Positions 12,301-22,258 of a DNA stretch of 64,000 bases are shown one piece after another. The notes under the pieces were generated by a model. That model did no database searches. It was not told the DNA's origin and saw only the letters and a program-made list of their open reading frames with translations. The DNA lies in assembly GCA_030762895.1 (NCBI GenBank), contig CM061065.1, positions 80,051,607 to 80,115,606 of the forward strand, given 5' to 3'. Source of the DNA: Sophora flavescens (taxonomy: Eukaryota; Streptophyta; Magnoliopsida; Fabales; Fabaceae). A program made the translations under genes and the position numbers. Numbering within the stretch: the stretch's first letter is position 1; every line of letters starts with the position of its first letter.

Positions 12301-12379
12301 CAATCTGTTCTTCTTTCATCTTTGATCGATCATTTCGGGGTTTCATATTAGGATTATATTGATCGAGAACAAAGGCGGC

Positions 12380-12424
12380 ATGATGGCTATTTCGATTTCA
12401 TTGGCATCGATTCCCATTATGTAG
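12380..12424 (+). CDS. Upstream ORF in the leader of the RING gene (14 codons)
   Basis: ATGATGGCTATTTCG... opens a 14-codon frame that stops at 12422-12424, 20 bases before the ATG of the main frame. It is the first ATG after the TATA box and may dampen translation of the RING protein. It could instead mark a shifted version of the real N-terminus, because the main frame itself is open upstream of its first ATG back to a stop near 12345. Confidence 0.4.
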   Translation: MMAISISLASIPIM

Positions 12425-12444
12425 TAGATGATGCATATGACAAT

Positions 12445-13578
12445 ATGAGGGATGTGATTCAGCATCAACGTATGGGCGTTCCGGCTTCAGTTGATGCTGC
12501 AAGATACACTGATGGGGTTGCTATTATTGATGATATTGAATCATTTAGGAACAGAAGTGGCACAGTGGTGACAAATGCTTATGATATGGGTGTTCCAGCT
12601 TCAGTTGCTCCCCCTAATGCGGCAAGAAACACTTATGATGGGGTTGCTAGGAACACAAGTGGCATCATGTTTTCTCATTCTCCTCCTTTCAATCATCCAA
12701 CACTGCCACTGCCTATGCAGGGAATGAGAGGTCATTCTGTCTACTTTCATCCTCCTGCACCTTCATCTAGGCTTCCTTCATGTGGTGCTGCTAGGCATGT
12801 TGGCGCTGCAACATCTACACATCATATAGGAGTCATGCACCCAGCAACTCTAGGACATCGAAATCTTCGCTTCATCCAACTTGATGTAATATTTCCTTTT
12901 CCTCTTAATAACTACTTATCAGAGTCATGCTTATTTTCATTTTCATTAATTAAACAATTAAAGCTTATTTGTGTAGGATGTTGCTTTACTGCCTGACCAT
13001 CACACAGATTTGCACTTGGACATTGAGGACATGTCTTATGAGGCAAGTGCACAAAGTTGGATATTGCATTTTCCTATCAATCTCTATACTATAGATGTTA
13101 AGTCTAGGATACAAAATTAAATTATTTACTCTTTGTTATTTGATCACAGGAGCTTCTGGCATTGGGTGAGCGGATTGGCAACGTAAGCACACGTTTATCA
13201 GATGAAATGGTTACAACTCAAATGAAGACAAAAACTTATTCGATACCTGCTACTGCTTCTGAGGAACAGGAAACTGATATTTGCATAATATGCCAGGTAT
13301 GAACATTTTAGCATGTTTTATTGAACATTCAAGTTATTTATTTTATTCATTGATGTTTTATCTGCCAAACTTTCTAGGATAGTTTGCCTTTGAATCTTTT
13401 TTTCCCTATTAATTAGAATATTTATATAATTTCATAGGATGAATATAAGAACCGTGACATGATTGGAATTCTTCAATGCGGGCATGAATATCATGCAGAC
13501 TGTCTAAGGAAATGGTTGCTTGTGAAAAATGTGTGCCCCATATGCAAATCAGAAGCATTGATTCCTGGAGGAAGATGA
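12445..13578 (+). CDS. RING-H2 E3 ubiquitin ligase, RHG1A/MBR-like
   Basis: Four exons can be joined in frame: 12445-12885, 12977-13042, 13150-13296 and 13438-13578 (264 codons plus TGA). Intron 1 is GT-AG, intron 2 is GC-AG (donor AG|GCAAGT) and intron 3 is GT-AG, all in phase 0. The C-terminal RING-H2 domain has ligands C214, C217, C232, H234, H237, C240, C251 and C254, ending in CPICK. Just upstream, SYEELLALGERIGNV is the conserved block of the plant RHG1A/MBR1/MBR2-type E3 group, which binds an E2 through the RING and ubiquitinates target proteins. The first 90 residues contain an internal duplication (MGVPASV...AAR twice). The protein is much shorter than typical members of 500-700 aa, so it may be a truncated paralogue. 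Start uncertain: residues upstream of M1 also look coding but lack an ATG. Confidence 0.8.
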
Positions 13579-13636
13579 CATTTCTTTCTCTTCCTACTTC
13601 CTGCCCCAGAAGAATTAGAATTAGAATTTATAAGAA

Positions 13637-13844
13637 TTAGGATCAGTTTAGGATCAGATCTGCAGTTCTGTTTTGTTAGTAGCTGTTCTGTTATCAAGAA
13701 TTAGTTAGTTGCTGCAGATTTGGTTTGTTCTGTATTGCAGCCATGTGGGTCTTTTGCTCTCTATATAAAGCACTCTTCTTGTATCATATTACTATTTTTC
13801 AATGAAAAGCATTATTCAGCTATCCTATTATTTCAATCATAATA
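13637..13844 (+). repeat. Left LTR (truncated at its 5' end) of the rearranged copia element
   Basis: It is about 95% identical by eye to the right LTR from GGATCAGTTTAGGATCAG onward. The first ~70 bp of the LTR are absent and the homology fades into the sequence just downstream of the RING stop codon (13578). It contains CTATATAAAG and polyadenylation-type sequences, and so probably provides or replaces the 3' end of the RING transcript. Confidence 0.75.
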
Positions 13845-13866
13845 TTGGCTTATGTCACAATTAAAT

Positions 13867-14087
13867 GAAAATGAAAATGAAAATTGGGGATATATAATAC
13901 ATCACATAAATAAAAATCAGATGTGAATAAGATGGTTCCTGAATATTGTGCAAGAATAATTTCCCCATTGGGCAACTTGACAGAAATAGGGGATATTTTC
14001 TTGTAAGTAGAAAAATATTGGAGATTGGGGCATACATGATCACTAGCACCGGAATCTAAAATCCAAATAGATGTTAAAGAAGTGATT
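13867..14087 (-). pseudogene. Copia protease fragment (inverted)
   Basis: On the minus strand the frame reads WILDSGASDHVCPNLQYF and continues to YLCDVLYIPNFHFHF before running into the LTR-start fragment at 13866. WILDSGASDH is the copia aspartic protease active site. The piece lacks the remainder of the protease and the GAG-pre-integrase region. Confidence 0.8.
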
Positions 14088-14751
14088 TAGTGATACTAGA
14101 GATCACATGATAATCATGATATGAACTAAGTATCCTCAAAAAGTTGCATGACAGAAGATTGTTTGATAGGTACAGCAAAAGAAATGGCACAAGCAAACTT
14201 ACTCTTAAACCAACAAGACCAACAAAAGTTAGATCACTTTCAATGGATGAGTAGCATGCTGGATCAAGCAACTTCTTGTGGGCAGGATGAGTATCTGCAT
14301 AATAGTCTGAAAATTCTCCCAAGTTATCCTTATAGGCCATACCCAAGCAACGCAATCCCTTTGAACTCATCTCCATGAGTCTTAGAAGAAGTAGTTCCCT
14401 GCATTGCTCATCTATTGGTACCAGGGATCCATCAGCAAGTTGCACATGTGAACTACGCTCCAGTAAACTTTCAACAGCGCCCTGTGATTCAGATACTTCA
14501 GAAATTAAAAAGAACCAGATGAAACCTGGCATAAAAATAGGTCACAGTTTGTGAATAGAGAATATCAATATCACTTTCATTATACATTTAGAATGTATCC
14601 TGAAGTGGGAAACTATGCAAACTCAAGGAGAGATTTTACCATTAACACCACAAAGAAGGAAAAGTGAAATGAAATAAAGCACCGAGATAATCTTTCTACT
14701 TCTACCTATTGAAACATATCCCTCAAATTAGTGATACTAGAGATCACATGA
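14088..14751 (-). other. 618-bp foreign insert flanked by 23-bp direct repeats
   Basis: The same 23 bases (starting TAGTGATACTAGAGATCACA) occur at 14088-14110 and 14729-14751. Between them lie 618 bp (14111-14728) that interrupt the copia gag-protease region and contain a Ca2+-ATPase exon with flanking intron sequence. One copy continues into copia protease and the other into copia gag. The repeats therefore look like a target duplication or repair scar from insertion of genomic DNA. No poly-A tail is visible. Confidence 0.8.
14203..14481 (-). pseudogene. ER-type Ca2+-ATPase (ECA) exon fragment
   Basis: A 93-codon exon on the minus strand encodes GAVESLLERSSHVQLADGS...KGLRCLGMAYKDNLGEF...YYADTHPAHKKLLDP...FVGLVGLR. 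This is a stretch from the nucleotide-binding/P-domain region of plant ER-type P2A calcium pumps (ECA1/ECA4 group). It is bounded by an intact acceptor (ATCACAG before GGCGCTGTT) and an intact donor (AGA|GTAAGTTT), with intron sequence on both sides, so it came from genomic DNA rather than mRNA. The reading frame inside is uninterrupted. Alone it has neither the phosphorylated Asp motif nor transmembrane segments and cannot be a pump. It sits inside the copia element in the same orientation as the inverted gag. Confidence 0.9.
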
Positions 14752-15195
14752 GGAGCTGTTTCAGTGATAGGAGTCCTGGCTTACTCAAGGTGTTGACAGT
14801 AGATCCAGGATCACTTTTAGATGCATGTAAGAGGGGAAGCAAATGCTGATAATCTTCACGAGTGATGCTGAAAGAAGAATCATTGGATGGGGCTTTGGCA
14901 GAACCTGAATGTGTATCAAATTTTGAAGTTTGATAAGGTTGAGCAGACCCAATTTGAAGAGCAGTGCTTTGATTCTTGGTGCGATAACCAGGTGGGAAGC
15001 CGTGTTTGAAATAGCAATTATCAACTGTATGGTTGGTCCTATTACAGTAAGTGCATAGCATCTGCTGTCTATTGTTGGAACGCCCTCTGCCCCTTCCCTG
15101 AGATGCTGTGAAGAATAAATTGAGGAACTGGTTGCAAAAGCAGTGGAGTCGATGTTGGGAGTAGCAGGATGTGGGCGTTCTTGTTGTAGGACCAT
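14744..15195 (-). pseudogene. Copia gag C-terminal part with zinc knuckle (inverted)
   Basis: The minus-strand frame carries an RNA-binding zinc knuckle, CTYCNRTNHTVDNCYFKHG, preceded by a GRGRGR basic stretch. Upstream residues (QQERPHPATPNIDST) are in another frame, so a frameshift lies near 15100. Gag stops at the ATPase insert. The right end (about 15190) meets plus-strand integrase head on: this is the inversion breakpoint. Confidence 0.8.
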
Positions 15196-15848
15196 GGAAT
15201 AAACATAGACACTTATTGAATGTCACTAGGGCTTTATTATTTCATTCTAACTTACCCAAATTGTTTTGGTCTTATGCTTTATGTCATGCAGTTCTTATAA
15301 TTAACCGATTGCCAACTCCTGTGCTTCAAAACAGGACCCCTTATGAATTACTATATGCTACCCCTCCCACTTTTATTGATTTAAAAGTTTTTGGTTGTCT
15401 GTCCTATGCTACAACATTAACCAGTCATAGACAGAAACTTGATCCAAGAGCCCGGAAATGTGTGTTTCTTGGTTTTAAACCAGGCACTAAAGGATACCTA
15501 TTATATGAGTTACAATCTAGGAATATTTATCTCTCTAGACATGTTTTCTATGAATCTATTTTTCCCTATTCTTGCACTGTCACTACTAACACTGCAGATT
15601 CTGAGACATTCCCATCCTCACAAGACTGCACCTTTATTTTTGACACACCATCATTGTTTCCTGCTGTTCAACATCAGCAACACAGTGATCAGTCTTCATC
15701 TCCTACCCTGCCTGCTGTTCAATCCGATTCTGCACCTGCATCCTCAATTCCTCACACTGATTGCAGTTCCACAGCAGCAGCACCAATCTTAAGAAAGTCT
15801 TCCAGATCTCCAAAGATGCCCGCTTACCTCAAAAGACTTCCACTGTAA
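15196..15848 (+). pseudogene. Copia integrase C-terminal part
   Basis: The frame starts in the middle of the integrase at NKHRHLLNVTRALLFHSN and continues through NRLPTPVLQNRTPYELL, FGCLSYATT and KCVFLGFKPGTKGY, all standard copia integrase landmarks. The N-terminal zinc-binding and most of the DDE core are missing. The frame breaks after a Ser/Thr/Pro-rich linker near 15848. Confidence 0.8.
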
Positions 15849-15989
15849 TGCAGTCTCCACTACTGCATGCAACACTAAAGGTGTTTTCTACCCTTTATCT
15901 GCTGTTTGAGGTTATTCTAATCTGTCATCTACCCATTCCCATTACACTCTTTCTATTTCTACACATGATGAACTAAGAACCTATAGACA

Positions 15990-17430
15990 GTCCATCCAAA
16001 ATCCTCAATGGATTTCGGCCATGAATTCTGAATTAGAAGCCTTAAAAGTAAATGATACTTGGATTATTACTGATTTACCTCCAGGAAAAACCCCCATTGG
16101 TTGCAAATGAGTTTTTAAAATCAAATACAATGCAATGGAAGCATTGAACGACACCAAGCACGCCTTGTTGCCAAAGGGTTTACCCAAATTGGGGGCATTG
16201 ATTTCTTTGATAACCATTACTTATGTTGCCCTTGCTTCCTCCCAAAATTGGTTTTTGCATCAACTTGATGTTCAAAATGCCTTCTTACATGGTACTTTGG
16301 AGGAGGAAGTTTACATGGCTCTTCCTCCTGGAATAACCTCCACTAAGCCTAATCAAGTAATGAAATTACTAAAACCAATTTACGGACTTAAGCAATCAAG
16401 TAGACAATGGTATGCTGCAAGTTTTTGTAATTTCTTAATACTTAAGGGTTACATTCAATCCACCTCAGATTACTCTTTGTTTATTAAACACGATGCTCAT
16501 TCTTTTACTGCTCTATTAGTCTATGTGGATGACCTCATTCTTGCAGGAAATGATCTCCAAGAAATTACATCAATTAAGTCTGAACTTCACAACCGTTTTA
16601 AGATTAAAGACCTAGGAATAGGATACTTAAAGTATTTCCTTGGTCTAGAAACTGCTCGCTCAAAAACAAGAATTCATATATGCCAACGCAAATATACTTT
16701 AGACATTCTATCCGAATGTGGTTTTCTGGCTTCTAAACCAGTCAATACACCTATGACTAAAGGAACTCATTTGACACAGCAAGGAGGAATTCATCTTGCT
16801 GACCCTGCATCCTATAGACGTCTCATTGGTAAGCTCTTATATTTAACTACCACACGTCCTAACATAAGTTTTGTGTGCAACAGTTGAGCCAATTCATGGG
16901 GAATCCTACATCTTTGCATCACGAAGCAGCTGTTCGTGTTCTTAAGTATCTTAAACACTCTCCGACTCATGGACTTTTCTTCCCTAGCAGCTCCACTCTT
17001 CAACTCAAAGCTTTCAGTGACTCCGATTGGGCTAGTTACCCCGACTCTAGAAAATCTGTTACTGGTTTTTGTGTTTTCCTCGTGGACTCTTTAATATCAT
17101 GGAAGTCAAAGAAGCAGGCCACTGTGTCCCGATCCTCTTCTGAAGCCGAATATCGAGCCTTGGCAGTCACTGCTTGTGAACTACAATGGCTCACTTACTT
17201 ACTTCATGATTTCCATCTTCCATTTTACAAACCAGCTCTATTATATTGTGACAACCAGTCGGCATGCCATATCGCAGCCAATTCATCTTTCCATGAACGC
17301 ACAAAGCAAAGCATATAGAACTAGATTGTCATATCGTCCGGGAGAAGCTTCAGGTCAAATTGTTCCACCTTCTTCCTGTTCCAAGTACCAATTCATCACC
17401 AAGCTGGGAATGAAGACCATACACCTTCCA
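15990..17430 (+). pseudogene. Copia reverse transcriptase and RNase H (broken)
   Basis: Pieces in shifting frames cover the copia RT: TPIGCK, a TGA replacing the next Trp (16107-16109), LDVQNAFLHGTLEEEVYM, IYGLKQSSRQWY and the catalytic YVDDLILAG near 16520. RNase H follows (SDSDWASYPDSRKSVTGF, SSSEAEYRALA, CDNQSACHIA). The frame breaks near 16886 and again near 17318. The coding region ends just before the polypurine tract at 17434-17442. Confidence 0.85.
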
Positions 17431-17442
17431 TCTTGAGGGGGG

Positions 17443-17714
17443 TATTGGCTTATGTCACAATTAAATCACTTGGTCAATTGTATTTCACATATCAATTAGT
17501 CGTTAATCAGTTAGGATCAGTTTAGGATCAGATCTGCAGTTCTGTTTTGTTAGTAGTTGTTCTGTTATCAAGAATTAGTTCCTACAGATTTGGTTTGTTC
17601 TGTATTGCAGCCATGTGGGTCTTTTGCTCTCTATATAAAGCACTCTTCTTGTATCATATTACTATTTTTCAATGAAAAGCATTATTCAGCTATCCTCTTA
17701 TTTCAATCATAATA
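17443..17714 (+). repeat. Right LTR of the rearranged copia element
   Basis: It starts TATTGGCTTATGTCAC directly after GAGGGGGG and ends ...CAATCATAATA. Both ends look like mutated TG/CA tips. It is the more complete of the two LTR copies. No matching target duplication was found because the left LTR is truncated. Confidence 0.8.
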
Positions 17715-17757
17715 CTAGTCACTCTAGTATTTTGCATTTGAGATAATATTTCCTTAC

Positions 17758-17856
17758 AGCCCAGGATGATAGGATCAATAGCAGCTAGCTTTGTATTTCC
17801 ATGGAGGCACTTAACTACCACTTCACCATCAGTTTCAATAATATAACCACAAAATG
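17758..17856 (-). other. Exon-like 99-bp segment of unknown origin
   Basis: On the minus strand a 33-codon open frame (FCGYIIETDGEVVVKCLHGN...) is framed by an acceptor-like TTCGTTGCAG and a donor-like GTAAGG. I do not recognise the family. It could be one more captured exon like the ATPase and MLO pieces elsewhere in the window, or chance. Confidence 0.3.
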
Positions 17857-17859
17857 CTG

Positions 17860-19080
17860 CAACGAATAGTCCTACTAATATTTAATTACACTCTGGATGG
17901 TCTTGTTTTATGATCTATAATTTTTTTTATTTCCTTTTGCTTGAATCTCCTCTAATTGGAAAGCGTCCACTTATGCTTTTATTAGGTATGAAACTTCTGC
18001 TCACCTATGGTTGGTATTAGAGTGTTGTGTTGGAGGAAATTTGCTTTCCTTATTACGACAGGTACCCTGCATTTCATTGACTATATTTTGTGAGCCTTTG
18101 TTATCATTGACTATATTTTGTGATCAAGTAATTAATGCCATAGTATTGATGTGATGAACATTTCACTACACTGTAGTACCCCAATAGAAAACAATGTCTT
18201 CATCGCCTCCCCTATCTGCATGAAATACAACCTTCATCGGAATCAAGAAAGACAGCAAACAAAACAGGATTTTCTTGCATGCCCAAAATATTAACAGACT
18301 AAAATATTTGATAGACTAATGCTATAGCTAGAAAACATATAGTAAGGATTTTGACAAAATTCAAGAGTAGTTGTGAGATGAAATAAAATGTTAGAACCAC
18401 TGATTCATCTAATTATCAAAAAGTATGTTCATGTGGGGCTTAACTCTTCACTACTATTTTTCTTCCTTTTTCTTTTCCCCTACTAACTTTTTGTGAATAT
18501 TAGATCTCATGATAGCACATAGGAGATTTGGTTCTTCTTTTCATGGCTATCAACTCTGTTTCATGGCATAATCCTTCCATGTTTATACCACTCTAAAAAA
18601 TTTGATCACTTAATAATTTTTCAAAATGCAAAAACAACTTTAGTTTTTATTTATGGCTTTACACTGATATGTTTTTTATTTATTTTTCCATTTCAAACAT
18701 TCCACCGATTTTGTTTGAAGAGACTTCACTTCTAGGCCTAGCAGGATTACATGGTTCACATTGGCTTTGTAGGATGGAGATTGAAGTCCGAACATCCAAG
18801 ACTACTAACTGTGATTACTGCCATCTAGGTGGATAAGAATGAGTCCTCTGGAAGATGAAGGTGGTCCAAGCTGCAACTTGGTCGGCAAGTGTTCATTTCT
18901 AGCATAAAATCTTGGTTTTTGTTTTATCATAGTGTTTGAATGGTATTGTATTAGTTTCTAACTGCATTCAAGTCATAGTGACTTAGACTCCACAGACTCA
19001 GATAATTTGATTTTGACTCTTGCACGAGAAAGAATATGCACCTATACATATATAATATATATAATATATATAATACTTTA
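17860..19080. other. Intergenic DNA, nothing recognised
   Basis: Moderately AT-rich sequence with no frame or repeat I can name. The stretch 18720-18900 is somewhat GC-richer and could hold degraded exons, but no family is visible. An AT dinucleotide-rich run lies at 19047-19075. Confidence 0.4.
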
Positions 19081-19086
19081 ACTTAC

Positions 19087-20429
19087 TGTTGAAAATAGAT
19101 TATAATTAATACTCTTATTGAAATTAGATTAGGATTAATGGACGGTGGACTCTCATCCATTGTATTCTCATTTTCATTACATCTATTCTCCTAGGACTTG
19201 GCATATATAATTAATGCTCTAGGAATCATGTTCCCTTATCTATTATATATTGTAGTCCTATTGGAATGCAAAGACACAAGAGACATCCAGTGTCACTTTC
19301 AAGTATAGTCTTCATTCTTTTTCTTCTCTATCTAAAATCCATAACTTCAACATGGTATCAGAGCGGTACCATCCTCCGTGATCTGTCCCGTCACTATTCC
19401 GCCGAGTCCCCAAAAGTTTGGGACTATTCCAATATTTGTATTCAGAATTCTATTTGTTAACATTCCTCCTTCCATTTTGACCATGTTTGGCTTCTGAGTC
19501 TCAAGTTTCTGCTACCCTCCTTGGAGTTTTGCGCTCATCGACTTTGTTTTCGTGGAGTCTCTGTTTTTTGTTGTTCTCGTTTTGAGCCGCCCTATGTTGC
19601 AGTATATTTTAGTTGTCTCTTTGGTGCTATTTAGCACTGTTTGGCTGCACCACAATCATTTCCAGACCTCAACTACAATTTATCATTCCGATTTGGTTCA
19701 AAGTCATGACACCACCGACACCATTGTCAGTCTCAGTTAGGACTTCAGCTGCTGTAAGCGCTGGTTCATTATTGTTTCAGGTTGGTTTGAAGTTGTGACA
19801 CCTTGAAGTTGGGGCTTCAGCTGCTGTAAGCGCTGGCCCAATATCATTCTGGTTTGGTTTGAAGTTGTTACAACTTCCAGTTCAAGCTTCAGCTGCTGTA
19901 AGCGCTGGCTTATTATCATTTATATTTGGTTTGTCTGCTGTTCGTGAAGTCAGTAGTGGTTTATTCAGTTGATTGCTCGATGGTTTGTTCGTGGGCACGA
20001 ACCTTATTGGTTGGTTGTTATGGTGTTTCCCGTTGGTTTATTCAAGATATATTTTTGGGGTCTGGTTGTTCGATTTTATCTTTCAAAATGATATACTTGT
20101 AACAAGCTTAAAGCTTAGTAAGCTTTAGCTTGAGGGGGAGTATTGAAAATAGCTTATAATTAATACTCTTATTGAAATTAGATTAGGATTAATGTTATAT
20201 TAAACTTGGACGGTGTGGACGGTGGACACTCATCCATCGTATTCTCATTTTCATTACATCTATTCTCCTAGGACTTGGCATATATAATTAATGCTCTAGG
20301 AATCATGTTCCCTTATCTATTATATATTGTAGTCCTATTGGAATGCAAAGACACAAGAGACATCCAGTGCCACTTTCAAGTATAGTCTTCATTCTTTTTC
20401 TTCTCTATCTAAAATCCATAACTTCAACA
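19087..20429 (+). mobile_element. Short non-autonomous copia-like LTR element
   Basis: LTRs at 19087-19352 (266 bp) and 20141-20429 (289 bp) flank about 790 bp. The primer site TGGTATCAGAGC follows the left LTR at 19353 and the polypurine tract TTGAGGGGGAG precedes the right one. LTR ends are TGTTGAAAATAG...TTCAACA (the right copy begins TA). Flanks CTTAC (19082-19086) and CTAAC (20430-20434) are a target duplication with one mismatch. No gag or pol is encoded; only a 72-bp tandem repeat is present inside. By eye the LTRs differ at about 5 positions plus a 25-bp indel bounded by GGACGGTG repeats. The leader and the 3' tail resemble those of the 28914-36234 element. It must be mobilised by another copia element. 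Confidence 0.85.
19742..19935 (+). repeat. Three tandem ~72-bp units inside the short LTR element
   Basis: The core CTTCAGCTGCTGTAAGCGCT recurs at about 19744, 19806 and 19888, each followed by a GGTTTGAAGTTGT-like stretch. Spacing is about 62-82 bp. Confidence 0.8.
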
Positions 20430-20434
20430 CTAAC

Positions 20435-21640
20435 TTAGCAAGCCCCGAAAGCAATCTTCATAGTATAGATTATAATAAGCCAGTAATCATTGATTAAAAA
20501 CTTGTGAAAGTTAAGGAGTTTATTTTCCCACTAATGCCTGTTGGAGACTAATCCAATGTCCTAAAACAAACTATATATGTTTCTACCTGCATTATTACCA
20601 AATTGTTCCCCCCTCATGTTTCTTAAGGATAACTCCCTTTTTTTTTTGCTTCACGTCATATTATTGCCTCTTGATTAGTTATGAATTTAGCGTCGTGTTT
20701 CTCTTTAGTGTTATATTTGATTAAAATTCTTACACATGGCCAGTTTACCTCTTTTTTCACATTTTCTTAAAGTAATTCCTACCATGACACTGATTTAATC
20801 TTTTTAGCTGATTTTGTTTTTTCAAATTTTAGATATCAAAGCAAGTTATGTTTTCACTTCAACTTGCTTATAATAGTATGAAATCTTAATAACTTGTACT
20901 TTTGGATTTTGGATGTGTTGCTTGATAGGAGTGAAAATAGGAACGTGGAAAGTGGCAGAGTATCTGGGTAATAATTGTGTTTCATGCCTCACATAGACAC
21001 GTAGTAACTATTGGAATCAATTACCGAAATTTTTGGTGGACATTTATTTTTTGTGCAGGGTACTTGACTATAATAATGCATGCATGATCTTAGGAATCAG
21101 GAATGGTAATAAACAAGTTACAGTAATGTGCCTGCGCATATATGTTGGTTGTTTTGCTATTTTAGGAAATATGAATACTCGAAAAACTTGGGTGGCTGTA
21201 GGCAGTAGGGTACAATAAGGATTTTTTTCCATTAGTTTGATTTTGATGGATACATGTATGGTACAAGGCAGCAGGCGGGACTAAGTTGATATGTCCAATT
21301 TTGTAGTAAATTTATTTGTGTTGGTATATCACAGTCTATGGTTATTCTAAGGATAAGGGGCAGCTTCTGAAGTATAGAACTGAAAATAAATGTTGATGAT
21401 TAACTCAACATATAGTTGCAACCCTTCTGAAATGGATAGATTATATGCTTTTAGCTATTTGATAGATGATATCTCCTCTTATGGTGTATTGGCATTTCTA
21501 TTTGATGACACCTGTTGATGGTTATTCTAAGGATAAGAGGGGTAGCTTCTGAAGTATGAAACTAAAAGTTAATGCTGATGATTAACTCCATATATAGCTG
21601 CAACCTCTCTGTTCATAAGTTAATGCTGATGGTTATGCTG
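20435..21640. other. Intergenic DNA with a 92-bp direct repeat
   Basis: No gene is seen. A unit starting GGTTATTCTAAGGATAAG and ending near GCAACC.CTCTG occurs at about 21338-21430 and again at 21518-21613, with about ten differences. The second copy runs into a copia protease fragment. Confidence 0.5.
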
Positions 21641-21647
21641 ATGGTTA

Positions 21648-21819
21648 TTGACATCTACACTTTATTTACATGATGTCTTGCACATACCTGATTTCCATTT
21701 TAATCTAATTTATGTTCACAAGTTATCAACTTCTCTTAATTGCAGACTCCTTTTCTCACCTGAATTTTGTGAAATACAGGATCTTTCTACCATGAGGATG
21801 ATTGGACATGCTAAGGTTC
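21648..21819 (+). pseudogene. Copia protease / GAG-pre-integrase fragment
   Basis: The frame reads LYLHDVLHIPDFHFNLIYVH...LNCRLLFSPEFCEIQD, the end of a copia protease and the start of the GAG-pre-integrase region. It is cut off at 21819 where the GYP1 LTR begins, so GYP1 inserted into a copia remnant. It resembles the protease piece at 13867. Confidence 0.75.
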
Positions 21820-22228
21820 TGTTAGGAACGGTTTAGAACAACAACCCACAGGGGGTAAGGCCCTGCAGGTCTATTATAGGAAAGGAAAGGGTCAAAATTG
21901 TAAAGGAAAGGGTCAAACTTGTAACTAATTGATAAGTAGTTTGGAGTTAGTTATTTCTGTATAGTTTCTGTTAGTAGGGTAATTGTAAACCTATATAAGT
22001 CCTCTACCAATGAAGAGAGGCAAGTCATTAATATTCAGTTTACTGGACAATTTCCAGTGTGAAAGGAGAGTGCTCCTTTGGGGGTATACTTGTATACCTT
22101 GTTCCTTTTTACTGTTTCTGTTTTCAGTCATAAATCAAGAAGTTCTTTCATCCTATCTTTTCTCTATTGTGTACTGATCTGCGATAGTTAGGTCCTGATT
22201 TCCTATCTCTGAAAAGAGGATCCTAACA
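21820..22228 (+). repeat. GYP1 5' LTR
   Basis: It runs from TGTTAGGAACGG to GGATCCTAACA (409 bp), with inverted TGTTAGGA/TCCTAACA ends. CCTATATAAGTCC near 21993 is a plausible TATA region. A short spacer then leads to the gag ATG near 22259. Confidence 0.85.
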
Positions 22229-22258
22229 AATTGGTCTTACCTGCCGGATCAAAACACG

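Larger units (their letters stand above)
13637..17714 (+). mobile_element. Rearranged Ty1/copia element with its gag/protease half inverted
   Basis: A 272-bp LTR at 17443-17714 (after the polypurine tract GAGGGGGG) matches a 5'-truncated copy at 13637-13844. The internal region is not collinear: gag and protease are on the minus strand (13867-15195), while integrase, reverse transcriptase and RNase H are on the plus strand (about 15196-17440). Directly after the left LTR, 24 bases of LTR start (13843-13866) follow, an LTR-LTR head-to-tail junction. The protease end and the integrase start between the two halves are missing. The element is dead: frames are broken at about 15848-16000, 16107 (W to TGA) and 16886. 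Confidence 0.8.
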
